In this document: piece by piece, positions 26,043-34,709 of the stretch
Layout: every line of letters begins with the position of its first letter
Numbering within the stretch: position 1 is the stretch's first letter
Assembly: GCA_004555405.1 (NCBI GenBank)
Contig: SFIE01000015.1
Location: 1-47,017, forward strand
Direction: 5' to 3'
From: Subdoligranulum sp.
Lineage (GTDB): Bacteria; Bacillota; Clostridia; Oscillospirales; Ruminococcaceae
Length of the DNA: 47,017 bases
Made by a program: the position numbers and the translations under genes
The notes under the pieces: model-generated
Databases searched by the model: none
What the model was told of the DNA's origin: nothing
Seen by the model: the letters and a program-made list of their open reading frames with translations, nothing else

Positions 26043-27737
26043 TCAGTTGGTTTGGCGGCTTTCCTGCACCGCCTGCTGCAGGATCTTCCACAGTTCGTCA
26101 AAGTTTACGGGCTTGCTCAAATGGCCGTTCATACCGGCCTCACGCGAAAGGCGCTCATCCTCCACAAAGGCATCGGCCGAAAGTGCGTAGATGGGCACTC
26201 TTTGGGCGTCCGGCCGGGGCATGGCACGAATGCTGCGCGCGGCGGCCCGGCCATCCATTACGGGCATCTGCACATCCATCAAAACGGCATCGTAATAGCC
26301 CGCCGGGCTGGCGGCAAATTTTTCTTCGGCAATTTTGCCGTTTTCGGCCACCTCGATCTGCGCGCCGCGCTCTTGCAGGATCTCCACGGCGATCATGGCG
26401 TTGATCTCGTTGTCCTCGGCCATCAGCAGGCGCATGGGCCTGCTGACAGGTTCGATTTGTGCGGGCTGCTTTTGCGGCGCTTCCTCCTGCGGGGCGCTGG
26501 CCACGGGCAGCGAAAGAAACACCGTGAATTCCGAGCCCACATCCGGCTGGCTTTCCACCACGATCTGGCCGCCCATCAGGCGCACCATCTGGTCGCTGAT
26601 AGCCATGCCCAGGCCGGTGCCGCCAAAGCGGCGCGTGGTGCTGGCATCCTCCTGCTCAAAGGGCTTGAAAATTCTTTCCAGAAATTCCGGCTTCATGCCA
26701 ACGCCGGTATCTTTTACACGGATCATCAGATCCAGCTTTCCGCCCTGCAAGAGCATTTGCCGGAAAGTAACCGTTACCGAGCCTTCACTGGTGAATTTCA
26801 TGGCGTTGGAAATAAAGTTGATCACTACCTGATTCAGGCGCAGGCTGTCGCCCAGCACCCAGTCGGCGGTAAGCTCCTCATAGCGCACCGCAAAGGCCAC
26901 GCCCTTTTTTTCCATTTGGCGGGCAAACATATCGTCCAGGGTTTTGCCGAAGGCACGCAGGCTGAAGGGCGCGTTTTCCAGCTCCACCTTGCCGGCCTCG
27001 ATGCGGCTCATATCCAGAATATCATTGATCAGCGAAAGCATATGATCCGAAAGCTCTTCGGCTTTTTCCACATACTGCATGGCGGCATGATCCGCGGGAA
27101 TTTTGCCTTTCATCAGCGTGAGCATACCAATGATGCCGTTCATGGGGGTGCGGATCTCGTGCGACATACGAAACAGAAAGCTGGTTTTAAACTGGCTGGC
27201 GGCCTCGGCTTTGTCCAGCCGCTGCTCATATCCGCGCTCACGCTCGTGCATGGCCGTGCTGCGGTGAAAATGCACCAGCTCATACGCGGGGTTGCGGCAG
27301 GGCGCAATGCTCATGTGCAGCCACTGGCCATCGGCCATTTCCAGTTCGTATTCCAGCGGTTTTTCACAGCGCCATGCACGGTAGCTGCGCTCCATGCGGC
27401 TGCCCAATTCGGGGTTTTTGATGTTGCGGTACATGGCGGTGACATCGTCCTGCAGCTGCTGCAGCGAAACCCCCAGCAGCGCCTGCACATCCCCCACCGC
27501 CCCCAGCACCATGGAATCGTAGCGGCGCATCAGCAAAAAGGCCTCTGAGGCGTCGCGGCCGATCTCCTGCAAAAGCATTTGTTCCTCTTCGGGCAGCAAA
27601 AAAGCACCGGCGTGCGCTGTGCGGCGGCATTTGGGCCATACAAGCAGAGCCAGCGCGGCTAAGATCTCAAAAAAAGCGATAAGTACAAAATAAAAATGAT
27701 CGCCTAAAAAAGTGAGCATTTGCATGATCGCAGTCAT
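26043..27737 (-). CDS. Hybrid sensor histidine kinase / response regulator
   Basis: A 564-residue protein. It starts at 27737 behind AAAGGA; a second Met at 27725 is possible. One N-terminal membrane helix (about 14-34) is followed by a PAS-like segment (about 75-165). The HisKA domain has the phospho-acceptor His193 (FRMSHEIRTPMNG). The ATPase domain shows NFISNAMKFT, KDTGVGM and GGTGLGMAIS. A C-terminal receiver carries Asp488 (VLMDVQMPVMDG). There is no separate output domain, so phosphate must pass to another protein; no Hpt domain is in the window. Orthodox in all motifs. It is transcribed away from the adjacent two-component pair. Confidence 0.93.
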   Translation of the reverse strand: MTAIMQMLTFLGDHFYFVLIAFFEILAALALLVWPKCRRTAHAGAFLLPEEEQMLLQEIGRDASEAFLLMRRYDSMVLGAVGDVQALLGVSLQQLQDDVTAMYRNIKNPELGSRMERSYRAWRCEKPLEYELEMADGQWLHMSIAPCRNPAYELVHFHRSTAMHERERGYEQRLDKAEAASQFKTSFLFRMSHEIRTPMNGIIGMLTLMKGKIPADHAAMQYVEKAEELSDHMLSLINDILDMSRIEAGKVELENAPFSLRAFGKTLDDMFARQMEKKGVAFAVRYEELTADWVLGDSLRLNQVVINFISNAMKFTSEGSVTVTFRQMLLQGGKLDLMIRVKDTGVGMKPEFLERIFKPFEQEDASTTRRFGGTGLGMAISDQMVRLMGGQIVVESQPDVGSEFTVFLSLPVASAPQEEAPQKQPAQIEPVSRPMRLLMAEDNEINAMIAVEILQERGAQIEVAENGKIAEEKFAASPAGYYDAVLMDVQMPVMDGRAAARSIRAMPRPDAQRVPIYALSADAFVEDERLSREAGMNGHLSKPVNFDELWKILQQAVQESRQTN

Positions 27738-27816
27738 AAGCGGCAGATTCCTTTGTTTTTCTTGTGAACTTACAAAATCCAAAGCATTTTGTATAAATAC
27801 CCTATTATATGAAACA

Positions 27817-27845
27817 AGTATATTGCATTTGCTGTGCCGGTGCAA
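27817..27845 (-). promoter_or_regulatory. Promoter of the hybrid kinase gene
   Basis: TTGCAC (27840-27845) and TATACT (27817-27822) with 17-bp spacing on the minus strand, about 80 bp upstream of the start. The boxes and spacing are identical to those of the LysR promoter at 40921-40949. Confidence 0.65.
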
Positions 27846-28026
27846 TGTTTTTTTGCCTTTTTCGCCATCTGTGTGCAGCGTGCGGCCGCGGCACGGTGCG
27901 GCGAAAAACAGAATTCTGCGCTGCTGCTTTGTTTCTTTTGTTGTTTCGGGTGCGGTTTTCTGCCCGGATTTTCTTTGCAGGGCAAAAAAGTTTGGGCTTG
28001 TTCTTTATTTTGACACAAATAGTCGA

Positions 28027-28032
28027 TATAAT
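28027..28032 (+). promoter_or_regulatory. -10 box for the response-regulator operon
   Basis: A perfect TATAAT. A TTGACA lies only 11 bp upstream, too close for sigma-A; at 17 bp there is only TTTATT. The leader to the start codon would be about 190 nt. Confidence 0.4.
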
Positions 28033-28225
28033 AAAATTGTATTTTGTTGTTTATTTTATGGCGCAGCGGCGTACACGCTGCCGGGCAAAACCCCTGCGGT
28101 GCTGCCAAAGGAATAAAACAGCCGCAGCAAATGCTTTTTGGGGCGGCTGCCGACAGAAATGGTTTCCGTTTGATATTTTACAATCCGTATATTTTGTTTG
28201 TATTTTCCTGAAAGGAGTTTTTCTG

Positions 28226-28912
28226 ATGAACGAAAAGATTCTTGTTGCGGATGATGACCGCAACATTGCCGAGCTTCTGCGCCTGTATCTGGTAAAAGAG
28301 GGCTTTACCCCCATTTTGGCCGCTGACGGCGAGGAAGCTTTCCACGCCTTTGAAACCGAGCATCCTGACCTGATTTTGCTGGATCTGATGATGCCCAAAA
28401 TGGATGGCCGCACCGTGTGCGAAAAGATCCGCAAAACCAGTCAGGTGCCCATTATCATGCTCACCGCCAAAGGCGAAGTGTATGACCGTGTGCTGGGCCT
28501 TGAGCTGGGGGCCGACGACTATGTGGTAAAGCCCTTTGATGCCAAAGAGGTGATCGCCCGCATCAAGGCAGTTTTGCGCCGCAGCGCCCCCGCCGAGGAA
28601 AAGAAAGAGGGTGTGTATGAATTTGACAATCTGCGCCTGGATATGAGCAGCTATGAGCTGCGCGTAAAGGGCAAGATCGTGGATGCGCCCCCCAAAGAGC
28701 TGGAGCTGCTGGCCTGCCTGTGCAGCCATCCCAACCGTGTGTACACGCGTGACCAGCTGCTGGATGAGGTGTGGGGCTTTGAATATTACGGCGACAGCCG
28801 CACCATTGATGTTCATGTAAAGCGCCTGCGCGAAAAGCTGGAGGGCGCCAGCGAGCAGTGGCAGCTGAAAACCGTGTGGGGCGTAGGCTATAAATTTGAA
28901 GTAAAAGAGTGA
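28226..28912 (+). CDS. OmpR/PhoB-family response regulator
   Basis: A 228-residue regulator. It starts at 28226 behind AAGGAG. The receiver domain (1-120) has acidic pocket residues DDD (9-11), phospho-acceptor Asp53 (LLDLMMPKMDG) and the conserved Lys in DDYVVKPF. The C-terminal winged-helix DNA-binding domain (about 130-228) has LELLACLCSHPNRVYTRDQL and DSRTIDVHVKRLREKL. The kinase gene follows by 4 bp, so the two form a cognate pair. The signal is unknown. Confidence 0.96.
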   Translation: MNEKILVADDDRNIAELLRLYLVKEGFTPILAADGEEAFHAFETEHPDLILLDLMMPKMDGRTVCEKIRKTSQVPIIMLTAKGEVYDRVLGLELGADDYVVKPFDAKEVIARIKAVLRRSAPAEEKKEGVYEFDNLRLDMSSYELRVKGKIVDAPPKELELLACLCSHPNRVYTRDQLLDEVWGFEYYGDSRTIDVHVKRLREKLEGASEQWQLKTVWGVGYKFEVKE

Positions 28913-28916
28913 TCTT

Positions 28917-30380
28917 ATGCGTAAAAGTGTAAGCCAAACCTATTTTTTAACCATTGCCACCGTGATTTTGTTCGGCCTGTTCTCCATGGGCATTCTGCAG
29001 ATCGGAATGTCGATCCACTATTTCACCAACGAGCGGCGGCAGGCCATGGGCACCGCGCTGGATATTATGGAAGTGCAGGCCCAGTATTATGCCGATGCCG
29101 ATCCTGACCATCAGGCGGCCGTGCAGAGCGACGCACTGGGGCAGCAGCTGGAGCTGATCAACAGCACCACCCAGAATATGCTGATGATCGCCAACAGCGA
29201 CGGTTTGATCGTGCGCAGCGCAGGCTATGAGGAGCACATGAACGATGCCCACCTTACCCAGGCCGTGATGCAGCGGCTGGACGGCGGCGAGGATGTGTAT
29301 GGCCGCGACGATCTTGGCGGCCTGCTGGACCAGAAATATTACATTCTGGCCCGCCGCATGAATGTGGGCGATTCGCATTTTTATCTGTTGGCCTGTATGC
29401 GCAGCTCTACCATCAACGAATATGTGGGGGATATGTTTTCCTCCTTTATTCTTTCGGCAGGGCTTACGCTGCTGCTTTCCAGCGTGCTTTCCATTGTGCT
29501 GACCAACCGCATCACCCAACCCCTGCATGATATTGGCGAGGCTGCGCGCCGGTTTGGCGGCGGCGATTTTTCGGCGCGTGTTGCCCCCAGCGGCGACGAT
29601 GAGATCACCAGTCTGGCACAAACCTTCAACAGCATGGCGGTGAATCTGGAAAGCATTGATAAATCGCGCAGCCAGTTTATGGGCAACCTTGCCCACGAGC
29701 TGCGCACCCCCATGACCAGCGTGAAGGGATTTGTGGACGGTATGCTGGACGGCACCATTCCGCCTGAGATGCAGCACCACTATCTTGAGATCGTAAGCCA
29801 GGAAACCGGCCGTTTGGCACGCCTTGTGCAGAATATGCTGGACATTACCAAGCTGGAAGCCGGTGAATACAAGGTACACGCCCGCTCTTACGATGTGTGG
29901 GAGACCCTTACCGGCGTGCTGCTGGCCAACGAGCAGCGCGTTCTGGCCGGAAAGATCGTGATCAACGATCTTGCGCCCGTGCCCACCATGGTGTATGCTG
30001 ACCCGGACCTTGTGCATCAGGTGGTGCAGAATCTGATGGACAACGCTCTCAAGTTCACCCCGCCGGGCGGCAACATCCGGTTTGATGTCAAGCGCCTGCA
30101 GCCCGGCATTGTGGAGGTGAGCATCACCAACACCGGCGAGGGCATCAGCCCCGAAGCGCTGCCCTTTGTGTTCCAGCGCTTTTATAAAGAGGATGCCTCC
30201 CGCGGGCTCAACGCCAAGGGCAGCGGGCTGGGGCTGCACATCTGCAAGGTGCTGATCACGCTTTCGGGCGGCACCATCCGGGTGGACAGCAAGCAAGGCG
30301 AGTGGTGCCGGTTCACCTTCACCCTGCCCGAGCCCCCCGCACCGCCCCGCCAGCGCCGCGGCGGCAAAAAAGAAGGCTGA
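28917..30380 (+). CDS. Two-component sensor histidine kinase
   Basis: A 487-residue membrane kinase, partner of the preceding regulator. Two helices (about 10-33 and 173-197) enclose an extracytoplasmic sensor region of about 140 residues. A HAMP linker (about 197-245) follows. HisKA has His260 (FMGNLAHELRTPMTS). The ATPase domain has NLMDNALKFTPPGG, TNTGEGI and KGSGLGLHI. The tail is short, basic and Pro-rich (PPAPPRQRRGGKKEG). The architecture is PhoR/ResE-like. The stimulus cannot be assigned. Confidence 0.96.
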   Translation: MRKSVSQTYFLTIATVILFGLFSMGILQIGMSIHYFTNERRQAMGTALDIMEVQAQYYADADPDHQAAVQSDALGQQLELINSTTQNMLMIANSDGLIVRSAGYEEHMNDAHLTQAVMQRLDGGEDVYGRDDLGGLLDQKYYILARRMNVGDSHFYLLACMRSSTINEYVGDMFSSFILSAGLTLLLSSVLSIVLTNRITQPLHDIGEAARRFGGGDFSARVAPSGDDEITSLAQTFNSMAVNLESIDKSRSQFMGNLAHELRTPMTSVKGFVDGMLDGTIPPEMQHHYLEIVSQETGRLARLVQNMLDITKLEAGEYKVHARSYDVWETLTGVLLANEQRVLAGKIVINDLAPVPTMVYADPDLVHQVVQNLMDNALKFTPPGGNIRFDVKRLQPGIVEVSITNTGEGISPEALPFVFQRFYKEDASRGLNAKGSGLGLHICKVLITLSGGTIRVDSKQGEWCRFTFTLPEPPAPPRQRRGGKKEG

Positions 30381-30433
30381 GGCCACCCCCGAAAACTATC
30401 ACAGCTTTCTCACATTCGGGCCGCTTTATGGGT

Positions 30434-30463
30434 TTGACATTCTTCCTGTATTTCGTGTACAAT
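30434..30463 (+). promoter_or_regulatory. Promoter for the rpe transcript
   Basis: TTGACA (30434-30439) and TACAAT (30458-30463) with 18-bp spacing, 131 bp upstream of the rpe start. Dispersed repeat copy B lies between, so it would be transcribed in the leader. Confidence 0.82.
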
Positions 30464-30508
30464 AGTGAACAGGTGTAATTTCCGGGTTTCCGGGTTTGCT
30501 TTGTATAA

Positions 30509-30570
30509 GGCAGCACCGCACAATTCCCGCCTGACGGCTTAAGCACCGCTCCGGCGGCTGCGGCATTGCC
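30509..30570. repeat. Dispersed intergenic repeat, copy B
   Basis: A 62-bp unit from GGCAGCACCGCACAATTCCC to GGCTGCGGCATTGCC. Its outer 12 bases form an imperfect inverted repeat, so the whole element can fold as a hairpin. It lies in the leader of rpe. Confidence 0.82.
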
Positions 30571-30593
30571 ATAAAAAAAGGAGGATCTTTCCC

Positions 30594-31244
30594 GTGACTC
30601 AGCTCAGCCCTTCGATTTTATCTGCCGATTTTGCCCATTTGGCAAATGACTGCGCCGCCGTGATGAACGCCGGTGCGGATATGCTGCATTTTGATGTGAT
30701 GGACGGCCACTTTGTGCCCAACATCAGTTTTGGTCTGCCGGTTTTGCGCAGCCTGCACAAGGCCCTGCCCGAAGCACTTTTGGATGTTCATTTGATGATC
30801 AGCGAGCCGATGCGCTATGCTGAGGAATTCGCCAAGGCCGGTGCCGGCATCATCACATTTCACTACGAGTGCGGCCAGGTGGCCGAAACCATTGCTGCCA
30901 TCAAGGCCACCGGCTGCAAGGTGGGCCTTTCCATTAAGCCCGCCACCCCGGCCGAGGCCCTGCTGCCCTATTTGAAGGATCTGGATCTGATCCTTGTGAT
31001 GAGCGTAGAGCCCGGCTTCGGCGGCCAGAAGTTTATGCCCGCTGCGCTGGACAAGCTGCGTTTTCTGCAGGATGCCTGCGCCCAGCGCGGCCTTGCGCCC
31101 TATCTGGAAGTAGACGGCGGCGTAGACTTAAAGGGCAGCGGCAAGGCCTGCGTAGAGGCCGGTGCCAACCTGCTGGTGGCAGGCAGCGCTGTGTTTGCCG
31201 CCCCGAGCCCTGCCGAGGCCGTGCAGGCGTTCCGTGCCCTGTAA
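30594..31244 (+). CDS. rpe: Ribulose-phosphate 3-epimerase
   Basis: A 216-residue cytosolic TIM-barrel enzyme of the pentose phosphate pathway, interconverting ribulose 5-phosphate and xylulose 5-phosphate. Starts with GTG, behind AGGAGG at 9 nt. Signatures: SPSILSADFAHL at the N-terminus, MLHFDVMDGHFVPNISFG with metal-binding His and catalytic Asp, VHLMISEP, VEPGFGGQKFMP and LEVDGGV with the second catalytic Asp, then VAGSAVF. Normal length. Followed after 64 bp by the Rnf-like genes, possibly on the same transcript. Confidence 0.97.
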   Translation: MTQLSPSILSADFAHLANDCAAVMNAGADMLHFDVMDGHFVPNISFGLPVLRSLHKALPEALLDVHLMISEPMRYAEEFAKAGAGIITFHYECGQVAETIAAIKATGCKVGLSIKPATPAEALLPYLKDLDLILVMSVEPGFGGQKFMPAALDKLRFLQDACAQRGLAPYLEVDGGVDLKGSGKACVEAGANLLVAGSAVFAAPSPAEAVQAFRAL

Positions 31245-31308
31245 GCACCGCCTGGCGCTATGCTTTTTGTAAACCCTTTTGCCCTTTTTCCGGGAGGTTT
31301 GTCTGCCT

Positions 31309-32307
31309 ATGAATAAAAAGAACAGGGTGCCTGCACCGGATGCAGGCGCCCGCTATTACAGCGATGTGATCCTGTGCTGCATACCCGTGCTGATCATGAG
31401 TGTGTTCTTTTATGGGCTTCGCCCGCTGTTTTTGAGTTTTGCTGCCGTGGTCACCGGCAATTTGATCGACCGCCTGATGGCCTTTCTGCGTGACCGCCGG
31501 TATGACCCGCACGAGCATTCCAGCGAATGCTTTGCACTGGTGCTGGCGCTGATGATGCCGGCCTCGGTGCCCTATTATGTAGTGGTGGTGGCCGTGCTGG
31601 CCGGTGACCTGCTGGGCAAGGAAGTGTTCGGCGGCGTGGGGTGCTATCCCTTTCACCCGGTGGCTGTGGGCTATGCCATTGCCTGTGCCAACTGGCCTGA
31701 TCTGATGTTCCGCTTCCCCCAGCCCATGACGCGCCTGCCCCTGTATGATCTGAGTCAGGTGCCGCTCATCGACGGTGCCGATATGGCCCTGCGCAACGGC
31801 GGTTTGCCCTCTGTAAGCAGTCTGGATCTGCTGCTTGGCAACTTTGCGGGCCCCATGGGCTCCACCTGCGTGCTGGTGATCCTGGCCTGCGGGCTGCTGC
31901 TGGCCCTGCGCAAAGATCTGGATCTTGTAAGCTCGTGCAGCTTTTTGGCTGCCTGCGCCGTGTTTGTGTGGCTGTTCCCGCGCCTTGGCGGCGTGAGCTT
32001 TGGCCTGCCCTGGCAAAATCTGGGTGTGCGCCTCACCATGCTGCGCTACGAGCTGGCGGCCAATTCGGTGATATTCAGCGCTGTATTTTTGCTGAGTGAG
32101 CCCGTCACCCGCCCCAAAACCCGCCAAAGCCGCATCATTTACGGTGTGTGCCTTGGTGTGCTGACCATGCTTCTCAAATACCATGGAAGCCGTGAAACCG
32201 GCGTGGCCTTTGCACTGATCATTATGAATGCACTTTCTTCCTGGCTGGACCGCGCCGTGATGCTGCTGACTGCACGAAAGGAGGCCCGCCGGCTTGAAAA
32301 TCGATAA
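31309..32307 (+). CDS. RnfD/NqrB-like membrane protein, FMN site missing
   Basis: A 332-residue polytopic protein of the NQR2/RnfD/RnfE family. It starts at 31309, behind GGGAGG. The family is recognised from YPFHPVAVGYA near 113 (true RnfD: NPFNPA) and from SLDLLLGNFAGPMGST near 171 (true RnfD: DLFLGNxPGSIGET). In true RnfD a conserved S-G-A-T just before the second block holds covalent FMN through its Thr. Here that stretch reads LIDGADMALRNGG (153-165) and has no Thr. Flavin binding is therefore doubtful. First of three overlapping genes (D, E, A types); B, C and G partners are absent. Confidence 0.82.
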   Translation: MNKKNRVPAPDAGARYYSDVILCCIPVLIMSVFFYGLRPLFLSFAAVVTGNLIDRLMAFLRDRRYDPHEHSSECFALVLALMMPASVPYYVVVVAVLAGDLLGKEVFGGVGCYPFHPVAVGYAIACANWPDLMFRFPQPMTRLPLYDLSQVPLIDGADMALRNGGLPSVSSLDLLLGNFAGPMGSTCVLVILACGLLLALRKDLDLVSSCSFLAACAVFVWLFPRLGGVSFGLPWQNLGVRLTMLRYELAANSVIFSAVFLLSEPVTRPKTRQSRIIYGVCLGVLTMLLKYHGSRETGVAFALIIMNALSSWLDRAVMLLTARKEARRLENR

Positions 32308-32944
32308 GGCCCGCTATATTGCGGAAAATTTTGACGAAGTTTGTACAAAAGACCGTGTGTTTTTAAATAACCCCGTGATTTTTCACTCGCTGGGCATTGC
32401 CCCTTTGGTGGTTATGGATACCAGCGGCCGCAACGCCCTGATGCTGTTTGCGGCTGTGCTGCTTTTGCTGCCCATCGTGCGCGTGGTGCCCATGCTGCTG
32501 ATGGAGCATTTTGGCGAAAAAGCCCGCCCCATGCTGGTGTGCGGCGTGGCGGCGCTGGCCTACATTCCGGTTTATTTTATCCTGTATTTTATTTTTCAGA
32601 AAAATCTTTTGTCGCTGGGCATCTATTTGCCCATGCTGGTGTGTGAGCCGCTGGTGATCCAGCGCTTTGAGCACACGCTGGATGCCAGCATTTCCCAAAC
32701 CGTAAGAAAAAGCATCGGCTTTACGCTGGGCTACGGCTTGGTTTTGTTTGTGCTGGGCTTAGTGCGCGAGTTTTTGGCACTGGGCCAGCTGTTTGGCGTG
32801 CAGGTTACCAAGCTGCTGCTTTTCCCGCTGGCTTCCACGCCTATGGGCGGATTCATTCTGCTGGGGCTTTTGGCCGCAGTATGGCAATATGGCCTGATCC
32901 GCTATAAAAAATATGTGAATATGGAGGCGAAGCGCACTGTATGA
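32294..32944 (+). CDS. RnfE/NqrD-like membrane protein lacking one FeS cysteine
   Basis: A 216-residue six-helix protein. It starts with TTG (32294), 9 nt after AGGAGG, and overlaps the previous gene by 14 bp. The N-terminus FLNNPVIFHSLGIAPLVVMD matches the RnfE motif NPVLVQ-LGLCPLLAVT, but the Cys that ligates the membrane [2Fe-2S] centre is Ala36. The second-half Cys is retained (LPMLVCEPLVIQRFE, Cys117), although its context NCxxLGR has changed. Divergent from ordinary RnfE, so it is unlikely to hold the normal iron-sulfur centre. Its stop overlaps the next start (ATGA). Confidence 0.8.
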   Translation: MKIDKARYIAENFDEVCTKDRVFLNNPVIFHSLGIAPLVVMDTSGRNALMLFAAVLLLLPIVRVVPMLLMEHFGEKARPMLVCGVAALAYIPVYFILYFIFQKNLLSLGIYLPMLVCEPLVIQRFEHTLDASISQTVRKSIGFTLGYGLVLFVLGLVREFLALGQLFGVQVTKLLLFPLASTPMGGFILLGLLAAVWQYGLIRYKKYVNMEAKRTV

Positions 32945-33567
32945 GCACCGTTTTTCATGATGTGAGCCTCTTTTTGCTGTATGCCGTTCTGGCGGTTTTT
33001 GCCCAGAACGCCATTTTCACCCGCAGCCTTGGCGTTTCGCGCATGATCGCGCTGGTGGAAGAGCCCAGTCTGAATTCTGTGCTGTTCGGCGGGCTTCTGG
33101 TGGCTGTGCAGCTGCTCGCCGCGCCCTTTGGCTGGGCCTATGCCACCTATCTTGCCCCCCTGATCCAGGCCTCGACGCCCATTCGGGCCGCCGTGCGCCC
33201 GCTGGCCTATATCCTGTGCAGCTTTCTGGCCATGGGCATTGTGTGGCTGGTGCTGGAGCATGGCATTCATTCGCCCCGCTGCTCTGAGCTGAAAATGCTT
33301 TTGCCCCTGGCCACGCTGAACTGCTGCGTGCTGGGCACTTTGCTGATCAGCGGCAGCCAGCACTACACCCTGGCCCAAAGCCTTGGCTTTGGCCTTGGCA
33401 GCGCCGTGGGTTATCTGTTTGCGGTGCTGCTGGTCACCGAAGCACAGCGCCGCCTGCGCACCGACGCGATCCCCCCCATGTTCCGGGGACTGCCCATTAC
33501 CCTGATCTATACCGGTATTCTGGCCTTGGCCATTTACAGTGTGACCGGCCATATGCTGAATGTCTGA
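32941..33567 (+). CDS. RnfA/NqrE-like membrane protein lacking one FeS cysteine
   Basis: A 208-residue six-helix protein of the RnfA type. FAQNAIFTRSLGVSRMIALV matches RnfA VNNFVLSQFLGICPFLGVS, with the FeS-ligand Cys replaced by Ser33. LPLATLNCCVLGTLL keeps the second ligand position (Cys128). The C-terminus has the family ending PPMFRGLPITLIYTGILALA. Together with its RnfE-like neighbour, two of the four ligands of the inter-subunit iron centre are missing. The gene is translationally coupled (ATGA) to the E-type gene. Confidence 0.8.
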   Translation: MSTVFHDVSLFLLYAVLAVFAQNAIFTRSLGVSRMIALVEEPSLNSVLFGGLLVAVQLLAAPFGWAYATYLAPLIQASTPIRAAVRPLAYILCSFLAMGIVWLVLEHGIHSPRCSELKMLLPLATLNCCVLGTLLISGSQHYTLAQSLGFGLGSAVGYLFAVLLVTEAQRRLRTDAIPPMFRGLPITLIYTGILALAIYSVTGHMLNV

Positions 33568-33590
33568 TTTTTTGCCGGAGGGCAACCATT

Positions 33591-34694
33591 ATGTCAAAAC
33601 CAAAAAAAAATCTGGGCAAGCTGAAACATTATAAACGCATTTTCCACACCCGCGATCAGATCGTACACACCGCGCTGGCCTGGGCCGCAGGCATTATTGC
33701 GGTGTTTGTGGCGGGCTATCTTGCCGCCCCTGCCGTGCTGGATTTCGGCACGCACACCTGGTACACCGTGGTAAAGGGGCGCGATCTGGATTCTCCTTCC
33801 TCCGCGGCTGCATCTGAACCGGCACCGGCCCAGTCCGCCCCTGCCGAGTCTCAGCCCGAGGCCACCCCCGCCCCCACGCCGGTGCCCAAGGTGGATCAGG
33901 GCAGCTGGGCCTTTGCCAGCCTTTCCGGCTTCAGCAGCCCCGAAAAAATGGCCGAAACCGCCCGCCAGTATCAGGAAAAGGGCGTTCACTATGTGGTGAT
34001 CCCTCTCAAGGACAGCACCGGCTATCTGTATTACCCCAGCACCCTGCCCGATGCCTCCAAGAGTGTGGCTGCCACCACCATTGATGCGGCCGCCGCTGCA
34101 GCCGCCCTGCGGGAAGCCGGGCTGGAACCTGTGGCTTCTCTTTGTGCTTTTCAGGACCCCATTGCCCCTTATACCAATCGGGATATGGGCATTCACTATC
34201 AAAACACCGAGTATTTCTGGCTGGATGCCGAGCAGGAAGCAGGCGGCAAGCCCTGGCTGGACCCGTGGAGCGAAGCCGCTGTCAACTATGTGGCAGGGGT
34301 GATCTCGGAGGTAAAGGCCATGGGCTTTAACACCATTCTGCTTTCCGGCGTACAGTATCCCAGCTATGCCACCTCCAGCTGCGGCTATGCAGGCGGCGGC
34401 ACTGCCACTGCCAGCCATTTGGCCCAGCTGTTAAAATCCTGGAACGACACCCTTTCCGCCGACGGCGGCACCCTGTGGGTGCAGTATCCGCTGGCCGCCG
34501 TGGCCTCGGCTGACCCGGTTGCCGCACTGGGCGGCACCTATGCCGATCTGGGCGTGCAGCGCCTGATGATCGCCATGCCCGCCGAGGTGCCCGAAAATCA
34601 GGAAGAACTGCTCACTGCAGCCAAGGCCGCTGCCAAGAGCGCCAAAACCGAAAGCGTTACCGTAAAAACCGCCGACAGTGCTGTATTCCAGTAA
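33591..34694 (+). CDS. Membrane-anchored DUF4015 putative glycoside hydrolase
   Basis: A 367-residue protein. A basic cytosolic N-terminus (KPKKNLGKLKHYKR) is followed by one membrane helix (about 27-50), an Ala/Pro/Glu-rich linker (about 66-100) and a TIM-barrel-like domain. The DUF4015 signatures are KGVHYVVIPLKDSTGYLYYP, EYFWLDAEQ, and WLDPWSEAAVNYVAGVISE followed by MGFNTILLSGVQYP. In other members the latter reads Asn-Pro-Tyr ... FDYVRFP. DUF4015 is annotated as a putative glycosidase without a known substrate; the acidic residues of the last motif are not conserved here (LLSGVQYP), so activity is doubtful. It follows the Rnf-like genes by 23 bp with GGAGGG in front. Confidence 0.75.
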   Translation: MSKPKKNLGKLKHYKRIFHTRDQIVHTALAWAAGIIAVFVAGYLAAPAVLDFGTHTWYTVVKGRDLDSPSSAAASEPAPAQSAPAESQPEATPAPTPVPKVDQGSWAFASLSGFSSPEKMAETARQYQEKGVHYVVIPLKDSTGYLYYPSTLPDASKSVAATTIDAAAAAAALREAGLEPVASLCAFQDPIAPYTNRDMGIHYQNTEYFWLDAEQEAGGKPWLDPWSEAAVNYVAGVISEVKAMGFNTILLSGVQYPSYATSSCGYAGGGTATASHLAQLLKSWNDTLSADGGTLWVQYPLAAVASADPVAALGGTYADLGVQRLMIAMPAEVPENQEELLTAAKAAAKSAKTESVTVKTADSAVFQ

Positions 34695-34709
34695 AGGGGG
34701 AACCATTTT

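Larger units (their letters stand above)
27738..28225. other. 488-bp regulatory gap between hybrid kinase and two-component operon
   Basis: No gene is supported. It carries the minus-strand kinase promoter, a plus-strand TATAAT, and hairpins downstream of it (CAGCG-CGCTG, about 28071-28087, and CAGCCGC ... GCGGCTG, about 28122-28152). Those hairpins would lie in the response-regulator leader and could attenuate it; no riboswitch class is recognised. Confidence 0.5.

Noticed and set aside
28010..28032. TTGACA and TATAAT as one promoter for the response regulator
   Set aside because: The spacing is only 11 bp, too short for sigma-A; only the -10 box was kept.
31309..33567. Ordinary Rnf electron-transport complex
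   Set aside because: RnfB, C and G are missing and key FeS and FMN positions are substituted.
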